NCBI GenBank assembly: GCA_028023455.1
Contig: JAQFVV010012509.1
Span: forward strand, 434,001-498,000
Origin: Epiperipatus broadwayi
Taxonomy: Eukaryota > Onychophora > Udeonychophora > Euonychophora > Peripatidae
Direction of reading: 5' to 3'
Length of the DNA stretch: 64,000 bases
Part shown: one piece after another, positions 44,611-54,905 of the stretch
Layout: each line of letters begins with the position of its first letter
How positions within the stretch are numbered: position 1 is the first letter of the stretch
Notes under the pieces: model-generated
The model's database searches: none
Seen by the model: the letters and a program-made list of their open reading frames with translations, nothing else
What the model was told of the DNA's origin: nothing
Translations under genes and position numbers: made by a program

Positions 44611-45229
44611 TAAATTTTTACTTGTAAAACATGATATAAAGCTTTTAAAAGGAATAAAAAAGTATACTCTATAAATGAATCTATTGCTGAGAATGGTTTG
44701 GTGTAATGGAAGAATAGCAGATTCTGGAACCTACGTACATAAATTGTGACCCAGTTCTTTTACTTCAGGTGCTCAAACTTTTTATGAACTCCCGCAGTAA
44801 AACATGATAAAACACAAAGCACATGAATCATGAAACATTAAAAATCTACATATAGTAAGAAATACAAAATCCTATAATAATTAAGTTAAAAAAATAAAAA
44901 CCTAAAGCATGACACAAATACATTTATGTATATAAATACTTCATATAAACAATTGAACTTATTTTTAAAAATAATTTAAATAACATATTACCCCTGTCCC
45001 TTCCTGTTCCTTATGTATGTAGAGTTATATTAGACCCTAAATACAATTTATAATATGAATTACTATGAAATATTACAATTTATTATATAAATCTTTTTAA
45101 CAGCACAACACATCCGAATCTAAGTTAAAATCGCAACACCACAGAATTATATTACTCTATTTTTATTATTTTACATATAAAATCTGTATTTTGTCTGTTG
45201 TCTGATTGGTGAATGAATGTTTATCTGAT
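44611..45229. other. AT-rich non-coding stretch
   Basis: Nothing recognised. Confidence 0.4.
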
Positions 45230-46440
45230 GGCATTACAACCACTATGTTTATGTGAAGGAAGCAATTCCACCATTAAATAAAAAAATGCTGGGAAAAAAT
45301 CAGTATGAATGCTCTTAACTATAGAGATATTGTATATATTTTGGGATACAGGTTCCCATCCAGCTGCAGAAAGAGCTGCAAACACTGATTCATAATTCGA
45401 TGTTAAGCCATTCCTGAACTGTCATGGTCTGTCAATCCCCTAATATAGTTCAGATGAATAACGCACTTAACAACATTAATGAAGTTTTATAAATTAGCAA
45501 TGTTTAATATAAAACATATTTACATTAAATCTTTAAAAAAATTGTTAAAGTAACCAATTAAAAAAATATTACAAATATTATATTTAATGGAAAAAATTAC
45601 AAAAATGACCAGCATTTTTGTATTCTGTCCCTGCCAGCTGCAGAAACTACCATAAACACTGATTCATATTTCAATGTTAAAGCACTCTGTACTTTCACAG
45701 TCTGTCAATCCCCTAATATAGTTCAGATGAATGACATACTTAACAATTAATAAAGTACTAATTCAGAGGGTACTCCAGTAAATATATATTTAAAGCTATC
45801 AAATATAACAGATATATTTTAAAATGTAAATTTTAATTTAGCTTTATTAAAATTTGGAAATTTATTTATAATTAAAATGTTTTGTCTAATTTACATTAAA
45901 TCTTAAAAAAAATAAAGCAACCAATTCCGCAGTGATGAGTTTCCACCATTAAAAAAAGTGCTCGGAAAAAAATCCACACTTTTAACCACAGAGAGATAGT
46001 ATTGGAATCATGAAAAAAAATATGATTACATAAATTCATGTTTGAAATGTGATATTTAGTGAGGGGAAAAATAGTTATTATAGTAACATATTTGCATTTA
46101 ATTATAGTCAGTGTATTATTACGTTTGTACAAAAAATTAATAAAAAATGCTCAGAAAAAAATCAGTACAAGGGCTTTGATCTAGAGGTATAGTATTTAAA
46201 TCTCAAAAAAATGTGATTACAGTACATAAATTTATGTTTGAAATATGATATATAGTAAGAGGAAAATAAAATGCCTTAGTACCATATTTACATTTAGTTT
46301 TCATTAGTATATAATTGAAGTTGAAATGATGGCATTTCAGGGTGGCTATATTTCTCATGTTTAATATATCAAAATCTTTTGATTTCATTAAATCTCAAAA
46401 AAAAAAATTGTTAAAGCAATCAATTAAAAAAAAAAACTGG
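45230..46440. repeat. Cluster of degenerate direct repeats
   Basis: A block with AGCTGCAGAAA, CACTGATTCATA and CCCTAATATAGTTCAGATGA occurs at 45361-45466 and 45637-45735. A block with AAATGCTCGGAAAAAAATC-like text followed by AGAGATAGTAT-like text occurs at about 45284, 45952 and 46142. A TTAAATCTTAAAAAAA plus AAGCAACCAATT-like block occurs at about 45516, 45896 and 46388. This is an old, partly deleted tandem array. The frames at 45896-46388 are translations of it. Confidence 0.65.
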
Positions 46441-46468
46441 ATTTTACATAACCCAGGTGCAATCTGCT

Positions 46469-46532
46469 ATTGGTGGCCTAGCAGTTAGCAGAGCTGCCTT
46501 CCAAGCAGCTGGCCTGGGTTCGCTTCCCAATC
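46469..46532 (+). repeat. tRNA-Gly(UCC)-like sequence, probably SINE or pseudogene
   Basis: GGTGGCCTAGCAGTTAGCAG resembles the D-arm/A-box of tRNA-Gly. GCTGC-CTTCCAA-GCAGC is a perfect anticodon arm with anticodon TCC. GGGTTCGCTTCCC is a B box/T-arm. The acceptor stem is reduced to ATTGG/CCAAT, and the D stem is imperfect, so this is unlikely to be a working tRNA gene. It is followed by ACATATATATG. Confidence 0.65.
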
Positions 46533-47098
46533 AACACTTTGACATATATATGTCTGTTGATCAGCTTCAGTAATATAATCCACAAATAAATATTCTTCAG
46601 AACACATTTAGAAATTATTCATGACAGATGATTTTTGTCTCAAACAAGTTTTAAATTATGAAATAATAAATTGAACAAGCTAAGAAAAAAAAAAGACCAT
46701 TACTTTTGTGCATTTACAAATATATATATATTTTAATTAAAATGAGAACAATTTTCTATCATTAAAACATGACTATAGATATATGAATGTATGTAGGCGT
46801 GACTTAATTAATTTAAGTATGAATAAATAAAAAAAAGGTAAAGATAAAATTGATTCCAAGAAAGTCCACTCATTGTTTATGCAATTAAATGTCATAATCC
46901 AAATTATTTGTATGTCAGCTATGGCAAATTGAGATGGAACATTAGGAAAACAATGTATAAAAATGGTTAGCATTTAACATAATGGCAGAGAATGTAAGGT
47001 TCATTAATAACGGGCTCACAATAATAAACAGAAAATCTAATAATGTTCAGCTCAATGTATTTTGAAAAGTGCGCACTTAAATATTAATTTTGTGTTTC
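46533..47098. other. AT-rich non-coding stretch
   Basis: Nothing recognised. Confidence 0.4.
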
Positions 47099-47210
47099 TT
47101 TTTTTTTTTTTAAATGTCATAGCATCGGCCGGGACGCGAACCCACAACCCGGGCAACTGCCTGCTAGTGCAAGGCAGTCGCACTGACCTCTCGACCACCA
47201 ATGCAAGACA
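47099..47210 (-). repeat. Minimal tRNA-derived SINE, best-preserved copy
   Basis: On the minus strand GCATTGG (complement of 47198-47204) and CCGATGC (complement of 47122-47128) form a 7-bp acceptor stem with one G-U pair. The D-arm is TGGTCGAGAGGTCA. The anticodon arm is ACTGCC/GGCAGT with an enlarged loop. The T-arm is GGGTTCGCGTCCC. A TATGACATTT word and an A run follow. It is larger than a tRNA and retroposed. Confidence 0.85.
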
Positions 47211-47395
47211 ATTTTTTGTTTCTTTTTGTTGTTATTCTGAATATAATGCTTGTTTTTGACAAAGCTGTTTATCATTGAAAATGCATTAAAAATGTATTTA
47301 ATGTTTTCTTTGAATATAAGATATTAATATTTATTTTAATTTGTTAATCATTTTGTATAATTCAATATTCTGCGTGCGTGCTAAATCTTATTCTT
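47211..47395. other. AT-rich spacer
   Basis: Nothing recognised. Confidence 0.4.
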
Positions 47396-47950
47396 CATCA
47401 TCACCATCATCATCAACCATTATCAATCCACTGCAGTATGAAGGTCTTTCCAAGTTCAATCCATCTTTTCCTATCTTTAGTTTCTCTTCTCCACAATACC
47501 CCTACACACTTTCTTATTTCATCCATCCATCTCACATGTGGTCTCTTTGTGGATCTTTTACAATCTCTTGGAATCCAGTTTAAAATTTCAATTGTCCATC
47601 TATTATCATCTCTTCTAGCAATATGTCCAGCCCAACTCCACTTCAGTCTTTTAATTTTTTCAATGAGGTCAGTAACACCTGTTTGTTCTCTTACCAATAC
47701 ATTGCATTTTCGATCTCTTCTTGTTACTCCCAACATGCATCTCTCCATACTTCTTTGAGTGGTCTGAAGTCTCTGTATTGCTCTTCTATTAAGTGTCCAA
47801 GTCTCAGATCCATAAGTAAGAACTGGCAAAACACATTTATTAAAATCCTTCCTTTTCAAACTCATAGGCATATTTCCTTTTAGTATCAAGTTATTTCTAC
47901 CAAAAGCACTCCAACCAAGTTTAATTCTGTGATTAATTTCATCCATTATA
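47396..47950 (-). mobile_element. 5'-truncated RTE-like insertion
   Basis: The minus strand matches the intact element from about 10857 to its 3' end. The tail (ATGATGATGATGGTGATGAAG on the minus strand, complement of 47396-47416) is a short trinucleotide run. Truncation at about 47950 is abrupt. No clear target-site duplication was found by eye. Confidence 0.9.
47413..47946 (-). pseudogene. C-terminal 177 codons of RTE reverse transcriptase, still open
   Basis: The frame begins at a Met created at the truncation (MDEINHRIKLGWSAFGRNN) and is uninterrupted to WIDNG and the stop. It corresponds to the last 178 or so residues of the 985-residue protein, including YGSETWTLNRRAIQRLQTTQ and VREQTGVTDLIEKIKRLKW. 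It lacks endonuclease and reverse transcriptase and cannot act alone. The absence of stops shows the copy is fairly young. Confidence 0.9.
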
Positions 47951-48954
47951 CATACTCTTTTAAAATACAGAAGTTTATGGCTTAAACACTAAAACTAAAT
48001 TAAGTTGCAGAAAAGATGTTCCGCTTTTTATTTTTATATTTTGTTAAGATTAATTTGTTTTGTTAAATAACACTTCCAGAATCTTAATTTTGTCTGCTAA
48101 TCAATATAATCAATATAATTTTGTTTGGTTTATTACAGATGATTACTCTCAAGAGTTTTTTAGTTATCTATAAATAGATTAATTATGATTTTAAAAAAAA
48201 AAAAAAATTTAATTGTGCGTCTCATTTACTTATTTCGTATTAAGTATATAATTTTAATGCTTTCTTTAGTGTGAATTTCTTTATCAGAACAATTATTAAT
48301 CCTTTGTTTAATCTAGTTTCATGATTATCCATCATTTCTATACGTATTAATATTTAGATTTATATATATAGTACTTCTGTTTGTAAGATTGTTTCTATTT
48401 TTATTAAAAAATGTAAAAATTAATTTTATTATATAATTCTTGCTCGGAGTTATAACTTTTATTTTTTTATTTATCTCATTTAATCTATAAATTTCTTAAT
48501 ATGTCTATTAAATATTTAAAAAAATATTATCTATATATTTATATCATTTGCAAAATATTGATTTGCTATTTTTCTTTATATTTTTTTCAAGTTCATTAAT
48601 AAAAATGTTACTTAAAGCTCTAATTATAAATAACCTTGTTTAATTATATATATACATTTTTAAATATTGAATTGAAAAATTACATCGCTACAAATACATT
48701 TTAGTTAATTTTATCAGTTGGTTAAGCAGATAATTTACTTTACAACTTCCTAAAAAACTAATGAAGGTAAACTAAATCTATAATAAAAAAGATAGATTTG
48801 GTTATACATGTATATATTCCTACAATCAAATAATAATAATAATTAGTTATAAATATATTTTAAAAATGTAAAATTTGACTTAAGTTCATTCAAATAATAA
48901 TAAATTGCAACAGTTATTTCCACAATCAGTCTTAGAAATGATAAGTGATGAATA
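47951..48954. other. AT-rich non-coding stretch
   Basis: Nothing recognised. Confidence 0.4.
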
Positions 48955-49390
48955 TTGAGTTGACAATCACGACATGAAAATTCAGGTGTTCGATATCTTT
49001 ACATCACCTGAAGGGTGAAGGTTGAAAATGAAATGCATGCATAGTGAGAGAAGGTGAACTAATTTTATGCACTGATGAATGATTATGATATGATATAGTT
49101 GAGATGAAAAAGACACTGATAATACTAAAAATGGTGTAGTGATTTCTCATTCCCACAACGAATTAAAACAGGTAAAAACTAGTCTTTACTTTGCAGGACA
49201 GTGGTGAGATGAAAGATCTTCAAGCAATCAATATGTGCATGAAGATTCAGAGATTTGATAATTCTATTGTTCATCTTAAGAATGAAGATTGTTTATGAAG
49301 TACATGACTAATGAGAGAAAGTGGTATGAGTTTTTGGGATAGTTATGATATGGTGAAGTTGTGATGAGAGAGACTTTGATAGAAACCAAG
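48955..49390. repeat. Two diverged direct repeats of about 170 bp
   Basis: Both copies (48955-49130 and 49220-49388) run through GACATGAAAATTCAGG / TGCATGAAGATTCAGA, a CATC...AAG..TGAAG block, ATGAGAGAA..TG, GATTATGATATGATATAGTTG / AGTTATGATATGGTGAAGTTG and GAAAAAGACACTGATA / GAGAGAGACTTTGATA. Old duplication. Confidence 0.55.
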
Positions 49391-49834
49391 AAAAAAAAGA
49401 GAAAATGTAGTTCAATTAATATTAACATATTTCTGACAAAAATTATAATCAATGTAAATCAAATATACAAATGGATAGCTTATTTTTGAAACATTATTTA
49501 AAGTATATATAAGAGTCAAGAATACAAATTTATCTTCATTATTAAAGATAAACATATGTGTTAACACTCGCATAAATAAATAATACATATACTTATCAAA
49601 AGTTATTAAATAAATTATATATATAATAACTTGTTCACTCCTTATTTGTAAACTGTATATTAAATAATAAATTTATTGATTTATAAATAAATAAATTTAA
49701 AGTAATATTTATCAAATAAAAATTATTATTATTACTATGAGCAAATCAAATTGACATTAATTCCAGACTATAACATTTCTTCAGAATGGCACATCATCTG
49801 TTTGCTTTTTCAGGGTGCTGAAAGACATATGATT
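49391..49834. other. AT-rich non-coding stretch
   Basis: Nothing recognised apart from a GCACATCATCTG word next to the LINE tail. Confidence 0.4.
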
Positions 49835-52130
49835 ATTATAATGGTGGAGTCCATCCATTTCATTGCTGGTCAGCCTCTTCTTTTTCCTGGTGAGAATTGA
49901 AGTCTGACCTGATCCATGGCTGTCTAATAAATTTTTAAAATATCAAAGCTTCATAATTCTAAAGTTTGGACAATAGTTCTAATCTTTATTTTTAAAATTG
50001 CATCTCTTTATATAAATTTCTAACAGGAATTTTATGATAGGTTTATCTAATATTAGTCTGTAATAAATCTCATGGTCACTGAATCCTCATTATTGATAAA
50101 TAATCCAAGGAAAAGAAATTGTCAACATTTCTATATCTTCATTACCAATATTAAAATCGAAGATTGGCCTTTCTAATCAATGTCTTCTTTATATTTATCC
50201 ATAGTCCTATCTTTTCACTCTCTAATGAAAGTTTTGAGATATTCCTTGTTTATGATAAGTATGGCATCAGCATATCTACAATTTTCACCCATCAATCCCG
50301 AATCCATATTTGTCTAATTTATCTCCTTAGGGCAAGTATATTAAGTAGTTAGAAGGAAACAATCTATTGCATGATAATCTATTTGCTTCTAATACTGCAT
50401 AGATTTCTCATAGGAGCAATTAAATAATTATTCTTCTAGCATTGTATCATACTTTAACATAATCAAATAAATCATTAAAATTAATAAAGCATGTACAGAC
50501 TTTTTCTGTATTTCCTGGCCTCTTTATATTAAAAATATACTAGCAATAATAAATATATCTTTCTTCCAAAGGTTGTTTTCTCGGCTACACTCCCTGAGCA
50601 CAGCCCAAAAGATGCTTTGTATTTATTCTTAGGTGGTATAACTGAGCAAACTAAACATTGGGAGAGGGGTTTGAATTTTCAGTGAGTGGTACATAGTGGG
50701 TTTATTTATTAGCAATAATGCATTTAGTTTTTCAACCTTTCCTCTACACCTGATGAGTCTCTTTCAACATGAAGCTTAAATTTGTATTGTTTGATTTTTT
50801 AGAAGTTCTATTCACTAGTGATATTAAAGATAGTTTTCATACTTTGCAAAAAGTCTTTGGTATAAACTTTTTTTTTCAATTCTGTAAGCCATCTTTTTTA
50901 ATTGATTGACATAATTTGGTCATACTTTTATTGATTTTTTTCAGTTTTCTGATAAATGCTATTAATTCCAATGAACTCATCTTTCAGAAAAGATCTCAAT
51001 GCTGATCTAATCTTATCTTGCACCGATGATGTTTTCTTAATTTAAGGGTGATCAAACATTTCATGCTAATATCTTGATAGTACAGATTTTTTGTATTTTC
51101 TTCATATTCATATCTGATTGATCTTTTTTTCATATGTCATAGCATCAGCCGGGAGGTGAACCTGCAACAACCGTCTGTAACCAACTGCTTGCTTGCAAGG
51201 TGGCTGTGCTGACCTCTCAGCTGACAACGCTTGACTGTCCATTAGCATTTTTCAGTCACTCCACTCATGGATGAAAATTTTTTTTGATCTCTAGAATCAC
51301 CTGAAGGGTAGCTCATTTGTTTCCATTTCAAAACTCAATGTCTTTGCAAGTATTGTTATGATTTTTGAAATTTCCTATGCAATACAACTATCAATATATT
51401 TTTTGATATCTATTTTGAATTTGTTTTTTCATCGTAATTTTTTTTTAATTTCTTTTTCGTTTTTTTTTTCAACAGTTTCAATCACTATATGATTTTTAAT
51501 TTGTTATATTTAATGCCTGAAATTGATTTTTGATGTTAATTCTAAAAACAATAGGATAGTAATCTTCTCATGAGCTAAGTTTTCAGTATTGAATGCAAAG
51601 AATGTAATCAATTTTAGTCCTATAAACTTCATCTTGTAATGTCAATAAGAGTAATATTCAAACCATGCAACAAAACATTCATTGAATTCACAAAACTACT
51701 TATTAGACATCCATGTGTTTTATACCTGCTTTCAAGTCTTTTTCTTTCCCAACACTGACTTTCCAGCCACTCATCATTTAGAATGGTGCCCTGCCTACAT
51801 GTTTTGTCAAATTCTGTTTGCACTGAGTCGTGAAACTTTTCAATTTCTTTTTTAATTGGTTGAATTGTTTTAAAAAATAGACCTGGTGAACAAATGTCTT
51901 CAAAATTAAACAAATCAGTTGATCATTCACAGGATTTTATTCAATACAGTCCTTATATATCTCTGATCATAAAAGCCAACTCAGGTATTATATTACACTG
52001 ATTTACTCCAAACTTTTAAGATGTCAATAAATTAATGATTCATTTATATCTTGATCATATCATATGGTTTATAGTCTGCACATTCCAGGTTCCGATAACG
52101 ATTTTGTAGTTTTGGATTCTTTCTTGCATG
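49835..52130 (-). pseudogene. Decayed APE-type LINE, interrupted by a SINE
   Basis: Frame-by-frame reading of the minus strand recovers a complete order of non-LTR retrotransposon motifs. Near 52100: IVIGTWNVQTIN (endonuclease start, like GTWNVRTL). 51629-51913: an open piece with IKKEIEKFHDSVQ. Near 51600: RTKIDYIL followed by YYPIVFRI (endonuclease end). Near 50490: FNDLFDYVK (reverse-transcriptase FDxV motif). Near 50275: RYADAILI, the active-site box with one Asp missing or replaced. Near 49860: PAMKWMD at the C-terminus. Stops and frameshifts are frequent. It is different from the intact RTE at 8.1 kb and looks closer to BovB-type RTEs (inference). The SINE at 51123-51233 inserted into it. 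Confidence 0.72.
51123..51233 (-). repeat. Minimal tRNA-derived SINE inside the decayed LINE
   Basis: Same body as at 38320 and 47099: AGCTGAGAGGTCAG A-box region, GGTTCACCTCCCGGC B-box region, ATGCTATGACATATG tail word and an A run, all on the minus strand. Confidence 0.82.
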
Positions 52131-52189
52131 AAGGCATTGCAATTAGTGTTTTCCTGAAGGTTTGTGATGATGATATTTTAGTTGAATTT

Positions 52190-52440
52190 ATATATTGAAT
52201 GTCTTTAGAAAAAAATAGCTTTATTTAAATATCCTAAATATAATCAACTGTTAGTAATAGCATAGAGGTTAGTATATGAACAACATTTCAAGAGGTATTA
52301 TTGTCCTCTTCTCTTCAGGTGTTGCTAGTCAGATCAGTAACCGTACTAACATGGGAATTGACCCTGGACCCTTAAGGTCTTAAATATTGAATTTTAAGGT
52401 AATGCCCTAACCACCTAAGTCATCCTACCAAAGGCAATAT
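52190..52440 (-). repeat. Penelope 3' tail, copy P1, with tRNA-like segment
   Basis: Reading the minus strand after the endonuclease: a tRNA-like segment (52345-52432) with GGATGACTTAGGTGGTTAG and the B-box-like GGGTCAATTCC (complement of 52354-52364). Next come GTTAGTA, the hammerhead-like core, TACTAAC (complementary to GTTAGTA), and an AT-rich end with GACATTCAATA. Confidence 0.7.
52280..52330 (-). ncRNA. Hammerhead-like core in Penelope tail P1
   Basis: CUGAAGA (complement of 52312-52318; fits CUGANGA) is followed by a perfect 6-bp stem AAGAGG/CCUCUU and GAAA (complement of 52286-52289). A short AUG/UGU stem III and a U follow. A good inner stem I is not visible, although GTTAGTA/TACTAAC flank the motif. 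Hammerheads in this position are known for Penelope-like elements, so I favour a degenerate one. Confidence 0.5.
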
Positions 52441-52519
52441 TCTGTAGAAATTTCATAAACTTATCTATGAGATTCCTCCTGATGTCTCCAATTTTTCCTT
52501 TAAGTTGATTAGTGGTTCC

Positions 52520-52810
52520 CATAAGTGATGTATAGTCACACTAGGTTGACTTATGGGATTGTCTGCCATTGTCATATGAGCAGCTTCTTTAAATTTTCTT
52601 CTTTGTACCTTTTCTTCACTATCCAATATCTTTGTATTTTCTCAAATGAACATATGTTCATTGATATATAAATGGTCTGCTATCTTAGACACATCTTTTC
52701 TCTCTTCTAATCATTAGTTTGTGTTCTTGCAATCACTTTTCAATGGGGCAACTGGTCTCACAAATATACATTCTTCCACATTCACATGGCAATTTATAGA
52801 CACAGTTTTT
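52520..52810 (-). pseudogene. GIY-YIG endonuclease, Penelope copy P1
   Basis: The minus strand reads KLPCECGRMYICETSCPIEK near 52740-52800. This is the start of a Penelope-type GIY-YIG nuclease, where CECGR and YIGET are usual. The Gly of YIG is Cys here. The remaining domain toward 52520 is recognisable by its match to copy P2 but is broken by frame changes. In an active element this nuclease would nick the target DNA. Not functional. Confidence 0.75.
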
Positions 52811-52829
52811 GCTTTTCAGCACTTCAAGT

Positions 52830-53515
52830 TTAGGTTTTATAAATTTTACAATTCTTCTTAGTGTGGCATGGTTCTGGAAAGCTGTTCTTATATTATACTG
52901 ATTGCTAATTTTCCTTTTGTCTGCAATTCTTGGTAGGTGTGGATATACTACTGTATCAATAATTGTTTTTTTTCCTTTTAATGATTCTTTTGTAGTCTAT
53001 TTAAGGTTTCTTAATAACAGCTGATGGAAAACCACTTTTCATAAGAGTTTGTTCTATATAGATGTTTTCTTTTTTTAAATTGCTGGTTTTCGAACATAAC
53101 TTCTTTTGCTCTGTCCCTCAATGATAGTATAACTCCATGCTTTGTGTTTTTGGTGTGATTGGATGTATATGCTATATGTGTGAGTTTACTGTAAATTGTA
53201 GTTTTAATTTTGCCACAAGGGAGTCTTGTCACAAAAACATCTAAGAATGCCAATTTTTGAATTTTTTCTGATTCTGTTGTCAATTTAATTGAAGGGGATA
53301 AGTTGTTGTTGTGATTTCAGAAAGTTTGAAGAAATGCTCCACTATGTGGTGATGCAATAAATGTATCATCAATATAGCAAATACAAACTATAGGTGGATA
53401 TGGAGTAGTCTTTAAGGTTGTGGTTTCAAGTTTTTCATGTAAATATTGGTGAACTCATAGTCATTCCTTGATTTTGTTGAAAAATTGTGTTGCATTGGAA
53501 GTAGGTTGTTGTTAT
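52830..53515 (-). pseudogene. Penelope reverse transcriptase fragment, copy P1
   Basis: From the truncation point inward, the minus strand shows a Penelope-type palm: CYIDDTFIASPHSGAFLQTF near 53375, with the catalytic YIDD intact. A stretch with a stop follows, then an open piece (53011-53283) with KLAFLDVFVTRLPCGKIKTT and SNHTKNTKHGVILSLRDRA. In the family this FLDV...NSHHP-type region follows the active site. The N-terminal half of the polymerase is absent. It belongs to the telomerase-related reverse transcriptases that use GIY-YIG nucleases. Confidence 0.82.
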
Positions 53516-53529
53516 GCAGAAGGTTAATA

Positions 53530-54110
53530 GTTCCATTCTGCATAACAACAGTACAACACAGAATTCTTTCAACAAAGTCAAGGAATGATTATGGGCTCAC
53601 CATTGTTATCCCTGATTATTAATTTTTACATGGAAGAACTTAAAACCACATCCATAAAGACTACTCCACATCCACCTAATGTTTGGCCTCACTCTGTTGA
53701 TAATACATTTGTTGTATGGCCACATGGTAGAGCACTATTGCAAACTTTCTGGGATCATATCAACAACATATCCTTTTCAATTAAATTCACAATAGAACTG
53801 GAACAAGAACAAAATTTGGCATTCTTAAGTTCTTGTGACAAGACTCCCTCATGGAAAAATCGGAAGTACAGTTTACAGAAACTCACACATACAGGAAAAT
53901 AGCATATTCATCCAATCACATCAAAAACACAACAGATGAAGTTATATTATCACTATTTAACAGAGCAAAAGAAATTTGTTCAGAAACCAGCAATTTGAAA
54001 AAAGAAAAGATCTATATAGAACAAACTCTTATGAATAATAGTTATCCATCAGCTATCATTAGAAAACCTTAAATAGACATCAAAAAACCCTTTGAAATAA
54101 AAAAATATTG
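53530..54110 (+). pseudogene. Penelope reverse transcriptase fragment, copy P2
   Basis: The frame reads TEFFQQSQGMIMGSPLLSLI, matching the GLAMGSPLSP motif of Penelope polymerases. The active site follows as SVDNTFVVWPHG (near 53695), where Y-DD is required, so the Tyr and the second Asp are lost. FTIELEQEQNLAFL follows. After a frame change near 53855-53900, SNHIKNTTDEVILSLFNRA and LKKEKIYIEQTLM continue the C-terminal part. Truncated at the fusion point; inactive. Confidence 0.83.
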
Positions 54111-54239
54111 ATATTGTAGTATATTTGTACATACTAAAAATTGCAGAAAAATTAAGAAAAATCTGCAATCAATATAACATCAGAACAGCTTTGCAGAGCC
54201 ATACCACCTACAAAGAATTCTAACATCTATAAAGCCTAA

Positions 54240-54590
54240 ACTTAAAATCCAAAAAGCAAAAACTGCATCTATGGAATGCCATGTGAATGTGGAAGAACAT
54301 ATATTGGTGAGACCAGTCATCCCATTGAAAAGCACTTTCAAGAAAACAAACTGATGATTAGAAGAGAGAAAACAGTCATGTCTAAGGTAGCAGACCATGT
54401 ATATGCCAATGAACATATGTTCAATTGGGAAAATACAAAAATATTGGATAGAGAAGAAAAGGTACAAAGAAGAAAATTTAAAGAAGCCACTCACATGACA
54501 ACAGCAAAAAATCCTATAAGCCAACCTAGTGTAACTATACATACTGTATGGAAACCACTAATCAACTTTGCTCTTAGAAAAAAGTGAAGA
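54240..54590 (+). pseudogene. GIY-YIG endonuclease, Penelope copy P2
   Basis: An open frame (54276-54587) starts MPCECGRTYIGETSHPIEK, the N-terminal GIY-YIG core with YIG intact. It continues with an Arg-poor helix, VADHVYANEHMFNWENTKIL (H and N of the Penelope H...W motif) and EREEKVQRRKFKEATHM-like text ending in LINFALRKK. The domain is nearly complete. It is detached from the reverse transcriptase by stops between 54070 and 54240, where frame-shifted KPKLKIQKAK is readable. The product would not be made as a fusion protein. Confidence 0.85.
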
Positions 54591-54905
54591 TACAAAAGAA
54601 ATTATAGATAAGTATATGAAATTTCTATTGACAGTTGCCTTTAGCAGGATGACTCAGTTGGTTAAAGTGTTACGTTAAAATTCAATATTCAAGAAAGGGT
54701 CCAGGTTCAATTTCCATGTTAGTACTATCATTGGTCAGGCCAGCACCACCCAAAGAAAAGAGGAGAATAATACCTCTCGAAACATTGTGCATATACTAAC
54801 CTGTTTGAAGTGCTATTACTAACAGTTGAATGTATTTGAAATATTTAAATTAGCTTAAATTTTTCTAAAAACATTCAATAAGTATTTGATGATAAAAATA
54901 TTCTG
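54591..54905 (+). repeat. Penelope 3' tail, copy P2, with tRNA-like and hammerhead-like segments
   Basis: The tRNA-like segment is 54644-54722: A-box-like TGACTCAGTTGG (54650-54661) and B-box-like GGTTCAATTTC (54704-54714). It is followed by GTTAGTA, a hammerhead-like region at about 54745-54800 (stem AGAGG/CCTCT and CGAAAC intact, but CUGAAGA changed to CCAAAGA), TACTAAC, and AGTTGAATGTATTTGAAATA to the AT-rich end. The layout is the same as in P1. Confidence 0.7.

Larger units (their letters stand above)
52190..54905. mobile_element. Two Penelope-like element copies fused head to head
   Basis: Copy P1 (52190-53515, minus) and copy P2 (53530-54905, plus) are the same element in opposite orientation, meeting at a centre near 53522-53533. 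TTGTTGTTATGCAGAA and TTCTGCATAACAACA are the innermost inverted words. Both are 5'-truncated at the same place, inside the reverse transcriptase, and both continue through the GIY-YIG endonuclease and a 3' tail of about 300 bp with tRNA-like and hammerhead-like parts. The copies have diverged substantially, so the fusion is old. Confidence 0.85.

Noticed and set aside
47122-47204. Functional tRNA gene
   Set aside because: Enlarged anticodon loop, poly(A) tail and two further copies with the same tail word indicate a SINE.
47378-47758. Plus-strand frames at 47341-47883
   Set aside because: Antisense to the RTE 3' fragment, which has clear homology on the minus strand.
54180-54542. 120-codon minus-strand frame
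   Set aside because: Antisense to the GIY-YIG frame, which has recognisable family motifs.
54745-54800. Active hammerhead in Penelope tail P2
   Set aside because: Stem II and GAAA are present, but CUGAAGA has become CCAAAGA and the base before the expected cut is G, so it is at best a remnant.
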